In this document: piece after piece, positions 62,828-64,000 of the stretch
How positions within the stretch are numbered: the stretch's first letter is position 1
How the letters are laid out: the number at the start of each line of letters is the position of its first letter
Assembly (NCBI RefSeq): GCF_037976325.1
Contig: NZ_CP150265.1
Location: 2,413,501 to 2,477,500 of the forward strand
DNA from: Paenibacillus sp. FSL K6-3182
Lineage (GTDB): Bacteria; Bacillota; Bacilli; Paenibacillales; Paenibacillaceae
Reading direction: 5' to 3'
Length of the DNA stretch: 64,000 nucleotides
Program-made: the position numbers and the translations under genes
The notes under the pieces: model-generated
The model's input: the letters and a program-made list of their open reading frames with translations, nothing else
Databases searched by the model: none
What the model was told of the DNA's origin: nothing

Positions 62828-64000
62828 ATGTTGAATAGAAAGAAAGGTCTCATTTTATTGCTTGCAGTTGTGTTGTTATTTGTTGGGATTATTGCAGGAT
62901 GTGGAAGCAATAATGAGAAAAACGAAGCGGGTGAGTCTTCTTCAACTGCAAGCCCAAGTTCTAAACCAGTCGTTGAAAATACAAAGCCTGTTGAATTATC
63001 CGTATTTAGTTGGATGTTCGAGGGAGCTGACTCGCAGGATTCTCAAATCTATAAGTACTTGCAGGAAAAGCTCAACATCCGCTTGAAGCCGATTACAGCT
63101 TCGTGGAATGACTGGGAAGAGAAGCTGAACGTGATGATTGCCTCTGGGGAGATGCCCGATGTATTTGTTTCCTACGGCGTTGACCGTCCGGTTCAATATC
63201 GTCAGTGGATTAAAGAGAGCATGCTTCTTCCGCTTTCAGATTACTCTGAGCAGTATCCGAATATTAAAGCGTCACTTGCCAACTTTGAACATTTAGCTAA
63301 AACGACCGACAACAAACATTATGCGCTCCCTATATTCAATGAATCCGGAAGCGGCAAGATGGCGGTGAGCGGTCACAATATACTAATTCGTAAGGATTGG
63401 CTGGATAAGCTAAATCTAGAAGTACCAAAGACGATCGATGAGTTCTATGCGGTTGCTAAGGCATTTGCCGAGGGTGATCCAGACGGCAATAACAAGAAGG
63501 ATACGTACGGTTATTCCTCCAGCGCTGGAGGGATTTGGTGGCAATATCCACTGTTCAACGCGTTCGACACGAGCACTGATAGGTGGGAGAAGAAAGATGG
63601 GCAATGGGCGCCGGAGGTGCTTTCCGATGAAACGAGAGACGGGCTTTCTTTTCTAAACCAGCTTTACAAGGAAAAAATTCTTGATCCTGAGTTTATGTTG
63701 AATACAGATGATCAGAAAATCGAGAAATTCATAACGGGCAAAGTCGGAATCATGATTCATAACGCAAATGCGACCTTCTATAATGATTTTTATGATAAGT
63801 TCAAGCAGGCATATCCCAATGCCGATCCGAAGTCAATTTTCACATGGGTAGGTACCTTGGTAGGGAAAACAGGCGCTCAGCGAATGGATGGCTTCAATAA
63901 CTTCTGGGCGGAAACGTCTATTAATGCCAACATCTCGGATGAGAAAAAGAAAAAAGCGTTGGAGCTGCTAGACTACCTCCTCTCAAGTGAAGGGCAGCAG
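62828..64000 (+). CDS. LplA-like extracellular solute-binding lipoprotein (partial)
   Basis: Open frame of 391 codons running off the end of the window; the whole protein is probably 500-550 residues. Lipoprotein signal peptide with lipobox IIAGCGSN (Cys near 22), a Ser/Thr-rich linker, then SBP features (LSVFSWMFEGADSQ; MIASGEMPDVFVSYG; LIRKDWLDKLNLEVPKTIDE; GDPDGNNKKDTYGYS). The DPDGNNKKDTYG loop is a Ca-binding-like signature of LplA-type proteins. It binds the oligosaccharide for the two permeases upstream. GGGGAG precedes ATG 62828. Confidence 0.9.
   Translation, partial: MLNRKKGLILLLAVVLLFVGIIAGCGSNNEKNEAGESSSTASPSSKPVVENTKPVELSVFSWMFEGADSQDSQIYKYLQEKLNIRLKPITASWNDWEEKLNVMIASGEMPDVFVSYGVDRPVQYRQWIKESMLLPLSDYSEQYPNIKASLANFEHLAKTTDNKHYALPIFNESGSGKMAVSGHNILIRKDWLDKLNLEVPKTIDEFYAVAKAFAEGDPDGNNKKDTYGYSSSAGGIWWQYPLFNAFDTSTDRWEKKDGQWAPEVLSDETRDGLSFLNQLYKEKILDPEFMLNTDDQKIEKFITGKVGIMIHNANATFYNDFYDKFKQAYPNADPKSIFTWVGTLVGKTGAQRMDGFNNFWAETSINANISDEKKKKALELLDYLLSSEGQQ

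Overview
The window looks like accessory, carbohydrate-focused chromosome from a low-to-mid GC Gram-positive of the Paenibacillaceae (Paenibacillus/Cohnella type). This rests on S-layer (SLH) anchored multidomain enzymes, YesM/YesN two-component systems, LplB/LplC/LplA-type sugar importers without their own ATPase, a GH4 glycosidase, AggAGG-like ribosome binding sites and a tRNA with encoded CCA. No rRNA, CRISPR array or prophage was seen. The species assignment is inference.

Layout. 1-2752: end of a histidine kinase, its response regulator and an ABC-2 type exporter pair. 2801-6064: a 3.2 kb segment (AraC regulator divergent from a GH4 glycosidase) bounded by a degenerate tRNA 3' copy on the left and an intact tRNA-Ala(GGC) plus terminator on the right, which looks like a tRNA-targeted insertion. 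6254-12763: a remnant of a GH10 gene, then a 2031-residue SLH-anchored esterase/xylanase. 12877-14527: decayed IS3 element and an inverted-repeat element. 14646-21274: VanR/VanS-like regulators, a disrupted tiny peptide gene, and an importer-like operon that also contains an HlyD-type adaptor; two upstream regions in this block share a promoter-like sequence. 21489-22844: MarR regulator and NmrA-type oxidoreductase with the same palindrome before each. 22904-25127: decayed second GH4 copy, Spo0E-like fragment, YkoP-like protein and polysaccharide deacetylase. 25365-29311: AraC regulator, decayed solute-binding protein gene, sulfatase and its formylglycine-generating enzyme. 30653-32567: YitT-type membrane protein and small SLH protein.

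33311-44360 is a coherent L-arabinose-type catabolic cluster: FGGY kinase (divergent), class II aldolase, DhnA-type aldolase, Gfo/Idh/MocA oxidoreductase, DUF4432 epimerase-like protein, AraA L-arabinose isomerase, GlcD/GlcF-like glycolate/lactate oxidase subunits and a DeoR repressor. No AraD-type epimerase is present, so an aldolase route through dihydroxyacetone phosphate and glycolaldehyde, with GlcDF oxidising glycolate, is a reasonable but untested hypothesis.

44676-64000 is a polysaccharide-utilisation locus: an SLH-anchored beta-helix protein (1722 aa), an SGNH esterase, YesM/YesN sensor-regulator, GH36 alpha-galactosidase, a secreted beta-helix paralogue, a cytoplasmic GH110-like beta-helix protein, LplB/LplC permeases and an LplA-like lipoprotein that runs off the window. 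Inferred flow: surface enzymes open a galactose-bearing polymer, the lipoprotein/permeases import oligomers, intracellular GH36 and GH110-like enzymes trim them, and YesMN senses them. The two secreted beta-helix proteins have no activity I can name and are the best candidates for something undescribed.
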